64,000 bases of DNA from an uncultured Pseudomonadota bacterium (lineage in GTDB: Bacteria > Pseudomonadota > Alphaproteobacteria > RF32 > CAG-239), in the NCBI GenBank assembly GCA_949295915.1, contig CASFNB010000003.1, positions 18,035-82,034 of the forward strand, read 5' to 3'. Numbering within the stretch: position 1 is the first letter of the stretch; every line of letters begins with the position of its first letter. Below are positions 35,820 through 44,235 of this stretch, one piece after another. The position numbers were made by a program, and so were the translations under genes. The notes beneath the pieces were generated by a model. The model worked only from the letters and a program-made list of their open reading frames with translations, was not told where the DNA came from and made no database searches.

Positions 35820-37972
35820 TTTCCGTTAGGCTTCTTTCTTTTTTGTTTTAATTTATTTTTATCTTTAATCTTTTGCTTACGTTGCTTTTTAGGCAGTTTT
35901 TCTTTCTTTTTCTTTATCTTCTTTTCCGGCTTGTCTTTTTTTAAGGCTTGCTTTTGCGCCATTACTTTTTTATAGCCGCCGAAAAATCTGCCGCCTTTTT
36001 CGACATAAGAAATACCTTCTTCGGGGTCGATATACTTAAATATCAATCCGCCGGTTATCGGGCTGGCTTCCAACAACCTTGCCTGCAATTTTTGCCCAAA
36101 GCGAAAACTCAAGCCATAGCGTTGTCCGGTTAAACTCATATTGCCTTCGTCCAACACATACATATCCGTCGGTAAACTTGACATCGGTATCAGCCCTTCG
36201 GCACCAATACTTTCAATCTCGACAAAAACACCTGCCGCAGATACGCCTGAAACCTTAACCTCAAAATCCGCACCTATCATCGGTAGCAAATAGTCAGAAA
36301 CATAACGCGCCGTCATCTCGCGTTCGGCATTAGCGGCTCTTCTCTCGGTAACGCATAAATGCTCTCCGGTTTCTTCAAAAGTTTTGACACTTGCCGACTC
36401 TTCCAGTTCTCCGCCTTCCGGCATTTTATAGGCTTTCACCAACGCGCGATGCACCAGTAAATCGGCATATCTTCTTATCGGGGAAGTAAAATGTGCATAA
36501 TCACTTAGTCCCAAGCCAAAGTGTCCTAAATTATGCGGCGAATATTTGGCTTGACACTGCAATCTTAAAATCAATTCCCCGACACCGGCATTATAGCCGC
36601 CATCACTGCAGAGAGCCAAAATCTTGTTAAAATGCTCCGGCTTCAAGGCATTTATATCCGGCAGTTTCAAATGCAGATTATGAAGTAAAGGTTCTATCTC
36701 TTTCAGCTTTTCTTCCAAAGGCTTTTCATGCACGCGATACATGGTCGGCAATTTGCTCCGTCCAAGAGCTTTGGCGGCACAAATATTGGCGGCAATCATA
36801 AACTCTTCTATCATCTTGTTTGCTTCAAGATTTTCTTCTTTTTCAATGGCTACAACCTCGCCTTTGTCATTAAAGCGAATCTTATATTCATTACTTTCCA
36901 AATTGAGCGCACCGCGTTTTTCTCTTGCCATTCTTAAGGCTAAATAGGCGCGATAAACCGGCTCTATGGTTTTGACATATACTTCTTTAATATTTGCTGA
37001 TTTTTTACCTTCCAAAGCATTTTGAACTTCTTTATAAGTTAATCTTGCCGCAGATTTTATCACCGCGCGCTTGAAGTCATATTGAATAATATTGCCCTGC
37101 TTATCAATATCAATAAAGCAAGCAATGGCGGCGCGTTCTTCTTTGGGTCTTAAAGAACATAAATCGTTGCAGAGAATTTCCGGTAACATCGGCACAACTC
37201 TGTCCGGCAGATATACCGAATTGCCCCTTTTATAAGCTTCTTTATCCAAAGCTGAAAACGGACGAACATAAAAACTGACATCGGCAATGGCAACAATCAG
37301 CAAAAAGCCGTCCGGTGTCGGCATGGCATAGACCGCATCATCAAAATCTTTGGCATCATCACCATCTATCGTCACCAGTGGAATGTTGGTTAAATCTTCT
37401 CGCAGACTCTTATTAAATGTCGGCAGATTATGCGTTTCTTTTATCACCTCTTTGGGAAATTCATGCGGAATGTCATATTTATCCAACACCAACAATGATG
37501 CCGCCTTTTGCAAAGCAAATGCACCGTAAGACTTTATCACGCGGGCTTGTTTGAAGCGTCTGCTACCACCCAAAGCCACTTTTACAAAGTCGCCTTCCTT
37601 AAAACTTGCGTCATTTTCCAACAGATAAGACATATAGTCTTTTTTCTCTGCCGGTTTGAGATAAAACTTACCTTCTTTTTTCTCAACAATGCCATAGATA
37701 ATTTCATCGGGAATATTAGGATTGCCCAAGCGCATAATAGGCTTAGCCATATAGCAATCTTTGCGCTTGCTCAAATGGGCTAAAAACTTATCACCCATAC
37801 CCAAAGCCGGTTTAAGGCGCTTGTTTTCTGCCACGTAAATCGGAATATTTAACGGGTTGTCACTCGGCTCAGACGTTACGGCCGTATAATCGCCAAAATC
37901 GCTTACGCCGGAAATTTCCAGCACACAACTTTCCGGCAATTCTTTCTTTTCTGCCTTATTCTTTCTATTCAT
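35816..37972 (-). CDS. rnr: Ribonuclease R
   Basis: This 718-residue 3'-5' exoribonuclease has cold-shock-type N-domains, the RNB catalytic signature TIDGDDAKDFDDAVYA (about 202-217) with its metal-binding Asp residues, an S1 domain (about 560-650) and a very Lys-rich tail of about 50 residues. It degrades structured RNA and takes part in rRNA and mRNA quality control. It overlaps xth by 8 bases and the S41 protease by four. Confidence 0.96.
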   Translation of the reverse strand: MNRKNKAEKKELPESCVLEISGVSDFGDYTAVTSEPSDNPLNIPIYVAENKRLKPALGMGDKFLAHLSKRKDCYMAKPIMRLGNPNIPDEIIYGIVEKKEGKFYLKPAEKKDYMSYLLENDASFKEGDFVKVALGGSRRFKQARVIKSYGAFALQKAASLLVLDKYDIPHEFPKEVIKETHNLPTFNKSLREDLTNIPLVTIDGDDAKDFDDAVYAMPTPDGFLLIVAIADVSFYVRPFSALDKEAYKRGNSVYLPDRVVPMLPEILCNDLCSLRPKEERAAIACFIDIDKQGNIIQYDFKRAVIKSAARLTYKEVQNALEGKKSANIKEVYVKTIEPVYRAYLALRMAREKRGALNLESNEYKIRFNDKGEVVAIEKEENLEANKMIEEFMIAANICAAKALGRSKLPTMYRVHEKPLEEKLKEIEPLLHNLHLKLPDINALKPEHFNKILALCSDGGYNAGVGELILRLQCQAKYSPHNLGHFGLGLSDYAHFTSPIRRYADLLVHRALVKAYKMPEGGELEESASVKTFEETGEHLCVTERRAANAEREMTARYVSDYLLPMIGADFEVKVSGVSAAGVFVEIESIGAEGLIPMSSLPTDMYVLDEGNMSLTGQRYGLSFRFGQKLQARLLEASPITGGLIFKYIDPEEGISYVEKGGRFFGGYKKVMAQKQALKKDKPEKKIKKKKEKLPKKQRKQKIKDKNKLKQKRKKPNGK

Positions 37973-38765
37973 ACTTATTTATCTCCGCTATTAACGGCGT
38001 GTGGTCTGAGGGTCTTGTTCCTCGCCTCGGATTTTTATCTATGGCAACACTTACAAGTTTATCCGCTACACTCGGCGATAATAACAGATAGTCTATCCTT
38101 AACCCCGAATCCGATACAAAAGCATTGCCGGCATAATCCCAATAAGTATAGCCTACATGGTCGGGATAGAGCATTCGATAAGCATCATAATAGCCCAAAT
38201 ATAAAATAGATTTCAAACGGCTTATCACTTCCGGTCGATATAAGGCATTGCCGATAAAGGCTTTTTCATCATAAACATCCATTGCACTCATAATCACGTT
38301 AAAATCGCCGCCCAATATCACATTCTCACCGCTTTCAAGCAACTTCTCGGCATGATTATACAACGCATCCATAAAAGCCAATTTATATACAAATTTGCTT
38401 TCGTCTTTGCTGTTATTATAGGGTGGGTTTCCGTTTGGCAGATAAACGGAGGCAACGCGATATTTTTGCCCTTTTACATCTACTTCCGCTTCTATATAAC
38501 GCGCGTGTTCATCTTCAAAACGAGGTAAACCTTCCGATATTACTTTTATTTTATGGCGACTCAGTATCGCCACACCGTTATAGCTTTTTTCGCCCAGCAT
38601 GACGGCATTATACCCCAAAGCGCTGATTTCCAAAAACGGAAAAGCCGCTTCCTCACATTTAAGCTCTTGCAGCAAAACAATGTCGGGTTGCTCGGCTTTG
38701 AGCCATGCGCTCAAATTTTCCATACGAGCATTGATTGAATTGACGTTAAAAGTTGAAATCTTCAT
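37965..38765 (-). CDS. xth: Exodeoxyribonuclease III
   Basis: This 266-residue enzyme has the ExoIII landmarks STFNVNSINARMENL, LLQELKCEEAAFP (catalytic Glu), GGDFNV, LRIDYLLLS and SDHTPL. It cuts at abasic sites and removes 3' blocks in base excision repair. It starts the xth-rnr-S41 operon, divergent from dgt. Length is typical. Confidence 0.96.
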   Translation of the reverse strand: MKISTFNVNSINARMENLSAWLKAEQPDIVLLQELKCEEAAFPFLEISALGYNAVMLGEKSYNGVAILSRHKIKVISEGLPRFEDEHARYIEAEVDVKGQKYRVASVYLPNGNPPYNNSKDESKFVYKLAFMDALYNHAEKLLESGENVILGGDFNVIMSAMDVYDEKAFIGNALYRPEVISRLKSILYLGYYDAYRMLYPDHVGYTYWDYAGNAFVSDSGLRIDYLLLSPSVADKLVSVAIDKNPRRGTRPSDHTPLIAEINKYE

Positions 38766-38833
38766 ATTGTGCCTTTACTTTCTTTTGTTTGGCATTGTAT
38801 ATTAAAAATATATTTTAGCAAAGGGAATTTACA

Positions 38834-39988
38834 ATGGACTTAGCAACTTATGCAACTCATCCAGAGAATAGCCGCGGGCGCTTGTATCCGGATTTTATCA
38901 ACATCATCCGTTCGCCGTTTCAACGCGACAGAGACCGTCTTATTCATTCTTCGGCTTTCCGCCGCTTGGATGGGAAAACCCAAGTGTTTGCTTATCATGA
39001 AGGCAAAAATTATCGTACCCGCCTCACCCACAGCATTGAAGTTTCTCAAATTACGCGTACCATTTGCAAAAGCCTTAACCTTAATGAAGAACTGGCGGAA
39101 GCTCTTGCCCTTGCTCATGACCTCGGGCACTCACCTTTCGGACACGCCGGTGAGCGCGGCTTGCAAAACTCCATGAAGAAATACGGCGGCTTTGACCATA
39201 ATGTCCACTCCCTTAAAATTATGACTAAAATCGAAATCCATTATCCCGAATTTGAAGGTCTTAACCTCACATGGGAAACGCTCGAAGGAACCGTCAAACA
39301 TAACGGACCTATTAAAAAAATCTCAAACAATTACCTTAAAGAATTTAACAAAAAATTTGATTTGGACTTGAAAAATTATCCCTCTTTGGAAGCGCAAGTC
39401 GCCTCCTTTGCCGATGACATCGCCTATAACAACCACGATATTGATGATGGTTTCCGTGCCGGTTTCTTCTCAATTAATGACCTGCGCGAACTGCCTTTCA
39501 TCAATGAAATTTTGACTAAGTTTGAGGCTGAAAATCCAAATGCCGATGACAATTTGCGAATCTATGCCATTACGCGAAATATGATTGCCCGCATGATTTT
39601 TGACGTACTCGACAACTCGTGCGAAAACATAAAAAAACACAAGATTCAAACTCCGCAAGACGTGCGCAATCACAAAGGTTTTATTGTCGACTTTTCTCCT
39701 GCCATGCACAATGAAATCAAACTCTTACACGAATTTTTGAAAAAACGTTTCTATACCAACACCTCTGTTGCACGTATGGATATGAAATCGCAACGCATTG
39801 TTGAAGAGCTCTTTAGCATATTTACCAACAACTGGATGCTCTTGCCGATGGAGGTGCGCAAATATCTTGATAAAAATTCAAACGATGAAAGAATCGCCGA
39901 CGTGGTTTGCGAATATATTGCCAATATGACCGATATGCACGCAATCAAAGAACACAAAAAACTATATGATCCACATACTCGTTTTTGA
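38834..39988 (+). CDS. dgt: Deoxyguanosinetriphosphate triphosphohydrolase-like HD protein
   Basis: This 384-residue HD-domain protein has RTRLTHSIEVSQITRT (metal-binding His), ALAHDLGHSPFGHAGE (HD near 94) and FADDIAYNNHDIDDG. These are the motifs of Dgt-type dNTP triphosphohydrolases of the short bacterial class. It probably tunes dNTP pools. In many alphaproteobacteria argS follows dgt; here a SPOR protein follows directly. Confidence 0.93.
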   Translation: MDLATYATHPENSRGRLYPDFINIIRSPFQRDRDRLIHSSAFRRLDGKTQVFAYHEGKNYRTRLTHSIEVSQITRTICKSLNLNEELAEALALAHDLGHSPFGHAGERGLQNSMKKYGGFDHNVHSLKIMTKIEIHYPEFEGLNLTWETLEGTVKHNGPIKKISNNYLKEFNKKFDLDLKNYPSLEAQVASFADDIAYNNHDIDDGFRAGFFSINDLRELPFINEILTKFEAENPNADDNLRIYAITRNMIARMIFDVLDNSCENIKKHKIQTPQDVRNHKGFIVDFSPAMHNEIKLLHEFLKKRFYTNTSVARMDMKSQRIVEELFSIFTNNWMLLPMEVRKYLDKNSNDERIADVVCEYIANMTDMHAIKEHKKLYDPHTRF

Positions 39989-40063
39989 ATTTGTTAAATG
40001 ATTATAAAGTTTTTTGTGATAGAATCTGTGCAAAAGTGAAAGTTTTGTACAGGAGTGAAGCAT

Positions 40064-41023
40064 ATGTTTCCGGATTTTCCCGATGATAATAAAAATGATG
40101 ATTTTTTGAATGAATTTCGTCAGAAGATTGCTGAGCAATCTAACATTTCTTTTGAAGAAAGAAGAAACGAATTAAATAAATCCAAAAGTGTTTTTATCGG
40201 TGCCGTTTCCGGTGTGGTTTTAGCCAGCGTGGTCGGTTGGTTTATTCTTTCTCCGCGTTACGCTCAAAATGAAAATGTTGAGCTTCCGGTTATTCGCAGA
40301 CCTCAAACTGCCATCAAAGTTCAGCCAACCGAACCCGGCGGTATGGAGATTTTGAACCAAGACAAATCCGTTTATGATATTTTGGATAAATCTCAAAACA
40401 ACAAAAAAGTGGTCGAGAATCTGTTGCCGCCTCCGGAAGAACCGAAACTTCCGGTTATTGCTCCAAGTGAAGAAACTGCTCCGCAAACCATTGATGATGT
40501 TTTGGCAAAAACGGAATCCGAAACAAAAAATAATTCCGTTGCCGACGAAGCCGAAAAAATTATCAATGTTGCAACGGCTCCTAAAGCGACTCCGGCAAAA
40601 GAAAATCAACCCGAAGCTCAGGTTAAAACATTGTCTCAAGCCGTGGCAGAATCTGCCCAAACCGAAGCGAAAGCTCCTGCCAAAGATGTTGCTAAAATTT
40701 CTACCGATGATATAAAAAGTGTGTATAAAGCACAAATAAAAGATGGCAAAGTTGTTCAATCGAGTAAAATTGCCGCCGGCGTTTGGCAAGTTCAATTGAT
40801 GTCTTCTAATAATAAAGCTGCTGTCGAAAAATCTTGGATCTCGTTAAATGCCAAATATAAAATGCTTAATAACCAGCCTTATGAAATTGAAGTTGCCGAT
40901 TTAGGCTCAAAAGGGACCTACTATCGTCTTAAAGCCGGTGCTTTTCCGACTCGCGACGGTGCCGATGAGCTCTGCAAAGACATTAAAGCATTGGGCGGAA
41001 CCTGTATTGTAAAGAAAAAATAA
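40064..41023 (+). CDS. SPOR-domain peptidoglycan-binding membrane protein
   Basis: The ATG at 40064 has AGGAG 8 bases upstream; a GTG nine bases earlier is a less likely start. The 319-residue protein has a short cytoplasmic N-terminus and one membrane helix (VFIGAVSGVVLASVVGWFIL, about 46-65). A long low-complexity Ala/Glu/Lys/Pro linker and a C-terminal SPOR domain (about 242-315, VWQVQLMSSNNKAAVEKSW) follow. SPOR domains bind denuded peptidoglycan at the septum. Position between dgt and nagZ matches the alphaproteobacterial order. Confidence 0.9.
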   Translation: MFPDFPDDNKNDDFLNEFRQKIAEQSNISFEERRNELNKSKSVFIGAVSGVVLASVVGWFILSPRYAQNENVELPVIRRPQTAIKVQPTEPGGMEILNQDKSVYDILDKSQNNKKVVENLLPPPEEPKLPVIAPSEETAPQTIDDVLAKTESETKNNSVADEAEKIINVATAPKATPAKENQPEAQVKTLSQAVAESAQTEAKAPAKDVAKISTDDIKSVYKAQIKDGKVVQSSKIAAGVWQVQLMSSNNKAAVEKSWISLNAKYKMLNNQPYEIEVADLGSKGTYYRLKAGAFPTRDGADELCKDIKALGGTCIVKKK

Positions 41024-41686
41024 ATGTTAACGACACTTGTGGCTATAATACTCAATTTTATTCCCATTATGTTGGCAATTATCTTGCATGAAATTGCTCA
41101 CGGCTATGCCGCTCTTAAACTTGGGGATAATACGGCAAAACGTTTCGGACGTCTTTCTCTTAATCCGATTAAGCATATTGATTTGTTCGGAACAATTATT
41201 TTGCCGGCATTGCTCTACGCTTCAAATGTCGGATTTATTTTTGGTTGGGCTCGTCCGGTACCGGTTAATTATGCCAAAATTAACACTCGTAAAGATATGT
41301 TGATTGTGGCTTCCGCAGGTATTGTCATGAATATTGTCCTTGCCATTTGCTCTACTCTTATTCTTTTGTTGGTGGATTTAATTCCTTCTCCCCTGATCCA
41401 TGGAATTTTAGAGGTCTTCTTTGTTAATATGGTGGTTTATAATATTGTTCTGGCCGTATTTAACATTTTACCCATTCCGCCCATGGATGGTTCTAAAATA
41501 TTTTTCGGAGGTATCAATAAACCTTGGGCTCAAAGATATATATCTGCCGATAAACTCGGATTAACGGCTTTTTTTGCCATTGCCATTGTTTTGCCGCTGA
41601 TTGGTAGTCTTTTAGGGCAAAATTGGAATATTGTCGGATGGTATGTTATGGGCGTTTCCAAGTTTTTTATCTCTGCACTTATTTAG
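41024..41686 (+). CDS. Site-2-type zinc metalloprotease (M50)
   Basis: This 220-residue membrane protein has the zinc motif LHEIAHGYAALKLGD (HExxH, about 22-36) inside a first helix and the third ligand in NILPIPPMDGSKI (about 147-159). Several hydrophobic helices surround them. No PDZ domain is present, so it is the small S2P group rather than RseP. It is an intramembrane protease of unknown substrate. Its ATG follows the SPOR stop without a gap. Confidence 0.9.
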   Translation: MLTTLVAIILNFIPIMLAIILHEIAHGYAALKLGDNTAKRFGRLSLNPIKHIDLFGTIILPALLYASNVGFIFGWARPVPVNYAKINTRKDMLIVASAGIVMNIVLAICSTLILLLVDLIPSPLIHGILEVFFVNMVVYNIVLAVFNILPIPPMDGSKIFFGGINKPWAQRYISADKLGLTAFFAIAIVLPLIGSLLGQNWNIVGWYVMGVSKFFISALI

Positions 41687-41695
41687 GAGATATTT

Positions 41696-42787
41696 ATGAA
41701 TAAACCTGTTCTTGCTGCTATGCTTTCTATCTCGGGAACAAAACTTTCCGATGAGGAAAAAAAGTTGTTTGAACGGTTTAATCCTCTCGGTGTGACACTC
41801 TTTGCCAAAAATATTGAATCAAAAACTCAGCTCAAAAATCTTACAAAAGAAATCAGAGAAGTTTGTGACAGAAATAATATTTTGATTGCCATTGACCAAG
41901 AAGGCGGTCGCGTTCGTCGTCTGCGTGAGCCGGAATTCAGAAGCTATGCGGCACAAATTGATTTAGGAAGAACCGAAGAAAAATTTGGATTTGCAACAAC
42001 TTTGCAAACAACTCATAATCACGCTCTTTTAATTGCACATGACTTGCTTGAATGCGGTATAAATTGGAATTATGCACCTTGCTTGGACATTGCTTATTCG
42101 GAAACTTCCGATGTTTTGAAAAGCCGTTGCTTTGGTAATGACGAGAAAAAAATTGCCGTCCTCGGCAGAGAAATGATTGATACTTATGTTCAATCAGGAA
42201 TATGTCCCTGCATAAAACATATGCCGGGGCACGGGCGCGCAAACGTTGACCCTCACCTACAACTTCCGATCATTGAAAACTCATTATCCGAGCTGAAAAA
42301 AGATTTTTATCCTTTCTGGTTTAACCGATATGCACCGGCCGGAATGACTGCACATATTGTGCTTAAAGATGTTGATGATAAACATCCGGTAACACAAAGT
42401 AAGACAGCCATTGATAAAATTATTCGCGGAGAAATTGGCTTTGAAGGATTTTTAATTTCAGATTCAATAAATATGAATGCGCTTCACGGAAATGTTGTTG
42501 ACAGGGCTCTGGCTTGCCTTAATGCCGGATGTGATGCCGTATGTTTCTGCTTTGGCTCTTTGGCAGAAACTTTAAGCCTGTGCCAAAATTGTCCGGTTTT
42601 GACGGATAACTCTCTGATTAGGCTTGCCAAGATTGAAAATATATTTAAAAATAAACTCAAAGATATTGATTATAAATTAACAGAAAAAAATTATGCGCAG
42701 GTTTGCGGAGCAATAGAAAAATATAACGATAAATATGATGCCACCGAAACATTACGCCTAATGACACTCAAGCCACAGGAGAATTGA
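41696..42787 (+). CDS. nagZ: Beta-N-acetylhexosaminidase (glycoside hydrolase family 3), NagZ-like
   Basis: This 363-residue enzyme has IAIDQEGGRVRRLREP (about 64-79), KHMPGHGRANVDPHLQLP with the family general-acid His loop (about 175-192), and LISDSINMNAL with the nucleophile Asp. It cleaves GlcNAc from cell-wall muropeptides in peptidoglycan recycling. The Shine-Dalgarno is TTAGGAG. It lies in the usual alphaproteobacterial place between the SPOR protein and the small TatA-like gene, though scpA and scpB are not here. Confidence 0.93.
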   Translation: MNKPVLAAMLSISGTKLSDEEKKLFERFNPLGVTLFAKNIESKTQLKNLTKEIREVCDRNNILIAIDQEGGRVRRLREPEFRSYAAQIDLGRTEEKFGFATTLQTTHNHALLIAHDLLECGINWNYAPCLDIAYSETSDVLKSRCFGNDEKKIAVLGREMIDTYVQSGICPCIKHMPGHGRANVDPHLQLPIIENSLSELKKDFYPFWFNRYAPAGMTAHIVLKDVDDKHPVTQSKTAIDKIIRGEIGFEGFLISDSINMNALHGNVVDRALACLNAGCDAVCFCFGSLAETLSLCQNCPVLTDNSLIRLAKIENIFKNKLKDIDYKLTEKNYAQVCGAIEKYNDKYDATETLRLMTLKPQEN

Positions 42788-42788
42788 A

Positions 42789-42959
42789 ATGTTGGAATGG
42801 ATTTTGATTATTGTCGTGTTAGCTGCCATTTTTTATGCCAAAGACTTGCCGACGTTGAAAAATAAGGCTATTGAAGTTGGTAATCAGTTATTGCAAAAAG
42901 CCAAAGAAAAAAAAGAACACTTGGCTGAAAAACAAAAAGAAAACAAAGAAGAAAAATAA
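42789..42959 (+). CDS. Small TatA-like single-helix membrane protein
   Basis: I read this 56-residue protein directly: MLEWILIIVVLAAIFYAKDL, then PTLKNKAIEVGNQLLQ and a Lys/Glu-rich tail. A single membrane helix, an F-x3-LP turn and an amphipathic charged helix resemble TatA, and its place after nagZ is where tatA often lies. The FG motif of TatA is FY here, so it may be a degenerate or different small membrane protein. Its ATG follows the nagZ stop by one base. Confidence 0.7.
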   Translation: MLEWILIIVVLAAIFYAKDLPTLKNKAIEVGNQLLQKAKEKKEHLAEKQKENKEEK

Positions 42960-42965
42960 ATTTTT

Positions 42966-42997
42966 AACGGTGCTTTTTAAGCGCCGTTTCTTTTTTA
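42966..42997 (+). terminator. Intrinsic terminator of the dgt-nagZ-TatA-like run
   Basis: AACGGTGC (42966-42973) pairs with GCGCCGTT (42981-42988) with one G-T pair, followed by a T-rich run. Confidence 0.88.
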
Positions 42998-43088
42998 TTA
43001 TTTTGTATGAAAAATCAAATAATTATAGATTTTATTATATTTTTGTGTTATAAATAAAATATGGGTTTCATACCGTTGGAGAATTGCA

Positions 43089-43535
43089 ATGAGTATATCG
43101 TCTACCAGAAAAGTATCAGGCGCGACCTTGACGACAAGAAAAAATGATCGCTTATATGCCTCAAATAATGAAAGCGAAAGTTTTGTTGAGCACATTGATA
43201 CGGCTAATAATGTGTTGATAAAAAAGGATTTTGATGGCGAACACCAAAACAACCAAGAATATCAACAACAAAAGAAAGAACAAGCTGATAAGACTGATGT
43301 TTCGGGAAATCAGCCGCAGACTTATGTGGCCAGCGCTTTAGAGGCTCTGGAGGCCAGCGGTGCTTATGAAGAACCGGAAGAAAATACGCATGCTCGCAAT
43401 GTTAACAACATCGGCATATATGGTAATAATCAATCTATGATTTCTTCTGAGCAAAAAGAACGAAAAAACCAGTCTTACCTCAAACATTTTTATGAGAAAA
43501 ATGAACCCTTTGAGGAAGTGAACAGATTGGTTTGA
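43089..43535 (+). CDS. Hypothetical, probably disordered protein
   Basis: This 148-residue protein is rich in Asn, Gln, Ser and Glu, with no membrane segment. The middle part (NQEYQQQKKEQADKTDVSG) is low complexity. The most ordered part looks to be the end, with NNIGIYGNNQSMIS and a short helix KHFYEKNEPFEEVNRLV. TTGGAG lies 8 bases before the ATG. It ends exactly where the convergent ankyrin gene ends, with no base between. No family recognised. Confidence 0.65.
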   Translation: MSISSTRKVSGATLTTRKNDRLYASNNESESFVEHIDTANNVLIKKDFDGEHQNNQEYQQQKKEQADKTDVSGNQPQTYVASALEALEASGAYEEPEENTHARNVNNIGIYGNNQSMISSEQKERKNQSYLKHFYEKNEPFEEVNRLV

Positions 43536-44225
43536 CTAAAGTTTTATCAGCCCTACTTTTGAAAATATCTTTATAAATATATTTTTGGAACAGTAATCTT
43601 TAACTGTTTTTCCTTCTTTATCTTGAATAGATAAATCAAAATTATATTGCAACAATGTTCTTATCATCGAAGGATTAAAACGAAAAACTTGACAAGCTAG
43701 CATTAAGCTGTTTTGCCCTAATTTATTTTGATAATGCGGATCGAAATTATAGTTTTCTAATAAATAGTGAGCTAATTTGTATCTTCTTAAATAGATACAA
43801 ATTTGTAGTAAATCTCCACCATCTTTGGCTAATTTATAGTTTATATCACAACCTTTTTTGATTAAATAGTTCAATGCTTTTTTGTTATTATAAATAATAG
43901 CCACCCCCAATGAAGATTGTTTTTCTAAACCGCAAGTATGGATATTCATGCCCTTTTGTACCAGAAAATCAATCAGCTCTACTTTAGCAAAAAATTCTAT
44001 CGCTATCAACAAAGGTAAGCCATTATAATTTGGATCTGCTCCACGCTCAAGTACATATTCTAAATCTTTTTGAGTTGTTTTTTTCAACCCCAATAACAAA
44101 CATAAAGCTTCACTTTTGTTTTTGCGGTGTTTTATAAATATTTTGTTATAATATTCCATTCCTCCAAAAACAAAAAGCCAAAGAGAAATTCCGCCAACCA
44201 TAATAACCCAAAGTGCATTTAACAT
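43536..44225 (-). CDS. Ankyrin-repeat protein with N-terminal membrane anchor
   Basis: This 229-residue protein has one N-terminal hydrophobic helix (about 2-22). About five ankyrin-type repeats follow, for example LEYVLERGADPNYNGLPLLI, IDFLVQKGMNIHT, LNYLIKKGCDINYKL and ALMLACQ-like helices. Ankyrin repeats bind proteins. With the short N-terminal anchor the repeats may face the periplasm or cytoplasm; orientation is not clear. It lies 10 bases after the nucleotidyltransferase gene on the minus strand. Partner unknown. Confidence 0.8.
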   Translation of the reverse strand: MLNALWVIMVGGISLWLFVFGGMEYYNKIFIKHRKNKSEALCLLLGLKKTTQKDLEYVLERGADPNYNGLPLLIAIEFFAKVELIDFLVQKGMNIHTCGLEKQSSLGVAIIYNNKKALNYLIKKGCDINYKLAKDGGDLLQICIYLRRYKLAHYLLENYNFDPHYQNKLGQNSLMLACQVFRFNPSMIRTLLQYNFDLSIQDKEGKTVKDYCSKNIFIKIFSKVGLIKL

Positions 44226-44235
44226 TTATCAATCC

